Positions 5,135 to 5,457 of a DNA stretch of 5,457 nucleotides are shown one piece after another. Both the position numbers and the translations under genes were made by a program. Origin of the DNA: Candidatus Desantisbacteria bacterium CG1_02_49_89 (GTDB lineage: Bacteria > Desantisbacteria > UBA1551). How positions within the stretch are numbered: the stretch's first letter is position 1; every line of letters begins with the position of its first letter. Location of the stretch: contig MNUP01000119.1 in NCBI GenBank assembly GCA_001871075.1, forward strand, positions 1 to 5,457. The letters run 5' to 3'. Under the pieces are notes generated by a model. That model saw only the letters and a list, made by a program, of their open reading frames with translations. It was not told the DNA's origin and did no database searches.

Positions 5135-5162
5135 GCTGGATGCTGAAAGCTGAATGCTGAAT
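5135..5162. repeat. Heptamer repeat GCTGAAW, four units
   Basis: Units GCTGGAT (5135-5141), GCTGAAA (5142-5148), GCTGAAT (5149-5155) and GCTGAAT (5156-5162) form a tandem 7-bp array just upstream of the DUF486 gene. The sequence differs from the TATG heptamers, but the period, the setting and the strand are the same. Confidence 0.7.
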
Positions 5163-5184
5163 GTAATAATCCGTGGTTGAAATA

Positions 5185-5257
5185 TATTTGTTTCGGGTTT
5201 CGTGGAAAAATCTCCGTGCCTCCGTGTCTCCGTGGTTTATCGTGTGTAATCGCGTGG
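5185..5257. repeat. TTTCG block and CTCCGTGN tandem 8-mers
   Basis: TATTTGTTTCGGGTTTCG (5185-5202) repeats the block at 4671-4689. It is followed by three perfect-register 8-mers: CTCCGTGC (5212-5219), CTCCGTGT (5220-5227) and CTCCGTGG (5228-5235). More diverged TCGTGTGTAA and TCGCGTGGTTA words run up to the stop codon of the propeller gene at 5258. An isolated CCGTGGTT also occurs at 5171-5178. Confidence 0.65.
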
Positions 5258-5457
5258 TTACGATAAGCTTTTAAGGAAATCCGGGTCAACGCCTGCCGCG
5301 TACACCTGCGGAACGCCTGTCCTGTCAGAATTGAATATTACCCGCTTGTTGTCAGAGGTCAGGTAGGGGTGGACATGCGACCAGTCAGCGAAATTAAGAG
5401 AAACCGAAGTTTTTGAGTCGCACAGCACCTTGTACCTGCCTGTTTTTATGCTGCCTA
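5258..5457 (-). CDS. C-terminal end of a beta-propeller protein, possibly oligogalacturonate lyase-like (partial)
   Basis: An open frame enters from the right edge (first full codon at 5455) and ends at TAA 5258-5260, giving 65 residues. It reads GSIKTGRYKVLCDSKTSV, then WSHVHPYLTSDNKRVIFNSD, then RTGVPQVYAAGVDPDFLKSLS. The 'H-P-x-x-T-S-D-x-K-x-V-I-F-x-S-D-R-x-G-x-P-Q-V-Y' run is the WD40-like (PD40) blade seen in TolB and in oligogalacturonate lyases. The HVHP and ending resemble the lyases more than TolB, so pectin-fragment breakdown is a possible role. The N-terminus, any signal peptide and the catalytic residues are outside the window, so this assignment is tentative. It is upstream of the DUF486 gene, 141 bp away. 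Confidence 0.75.
   Translation of the reverse strand, partial: GSIKTGRYKVLCDSKTSVSLNFADWSHVHPYLTSDNKRVIFNSDRTGVPQVYAAGVDPDFLKSLS

Noticed and set aside
2248-5162. CRISPR array made of the tandem heptamers
   Set aside because: The units are only 7 bp, degenerate and adjacent, with no spacers of 25-40 bp and no cas genes.

Overview
The window looks like a chromosomal piece of an uncultured, probably anaerobic bacterium. The evidence for anaerobic life is indirect: two neighbouring proteins (a DUF362-type protein and an aldo/keto reductase) each carry two ferredoxin-type [4Fe-4S] cysteine sets. The repeat-rich spacers recall genomes of candidate phyla such as Omnitrophota, but nothing here fixes the taxonomy. 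That placement is a guess.

Layout, left to right. Positions 1-189 hold the right end of a probable insertion sequence: the last 44 codons of a transposase-like protein on the + strand, then two palindromic boxes and a TG/CA-like terminus. Positions 190-366 have no gene, only a nested hairpin and a strong intrinsic terminator for the minus strand. Everything after that is coded on the minus strand. In transcription order, from the right edge: the C-terminal end of a beta-propeller protein (possibly oligogalacturonate lyase-like), a small DUF486 four-helix membrane protein, an M28-type zinc peptidase without a visible signal peptide, an aldo/keto reductase with a C-terminal double Fe-S module, a DUF362 double-cluster ferredoxin-like protein, and a secreted methionine-rich protein with one CxxCxGxG knuckle.

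The genes do not form a tight operon; the five spacers are about 140-256 bp. One clear sigma70-type promoter precedes the aldo/keto reductase and lies between the arms of a 12-bp inverted repeat. The reductase and the DUF362 protein may be read together and share a redox role, but this is inference.

The most unusual content lies between the genes. Every one of the five minus-strand spacers contains degenerate short-word repeats of at least one of two kinds: 7-bp units (A[AG][TC]TATG or GCTGAAW) and 8- or 10-bp units built on CCGTG. All are in the same orientation, opposite to the genes. Three spacers also contain hairpins, two of which share the same CCCGAT/ATCGGG stem. I found no CRISPR array, tRNA, rRNA, reverse transcriptase or recognisable defence system.
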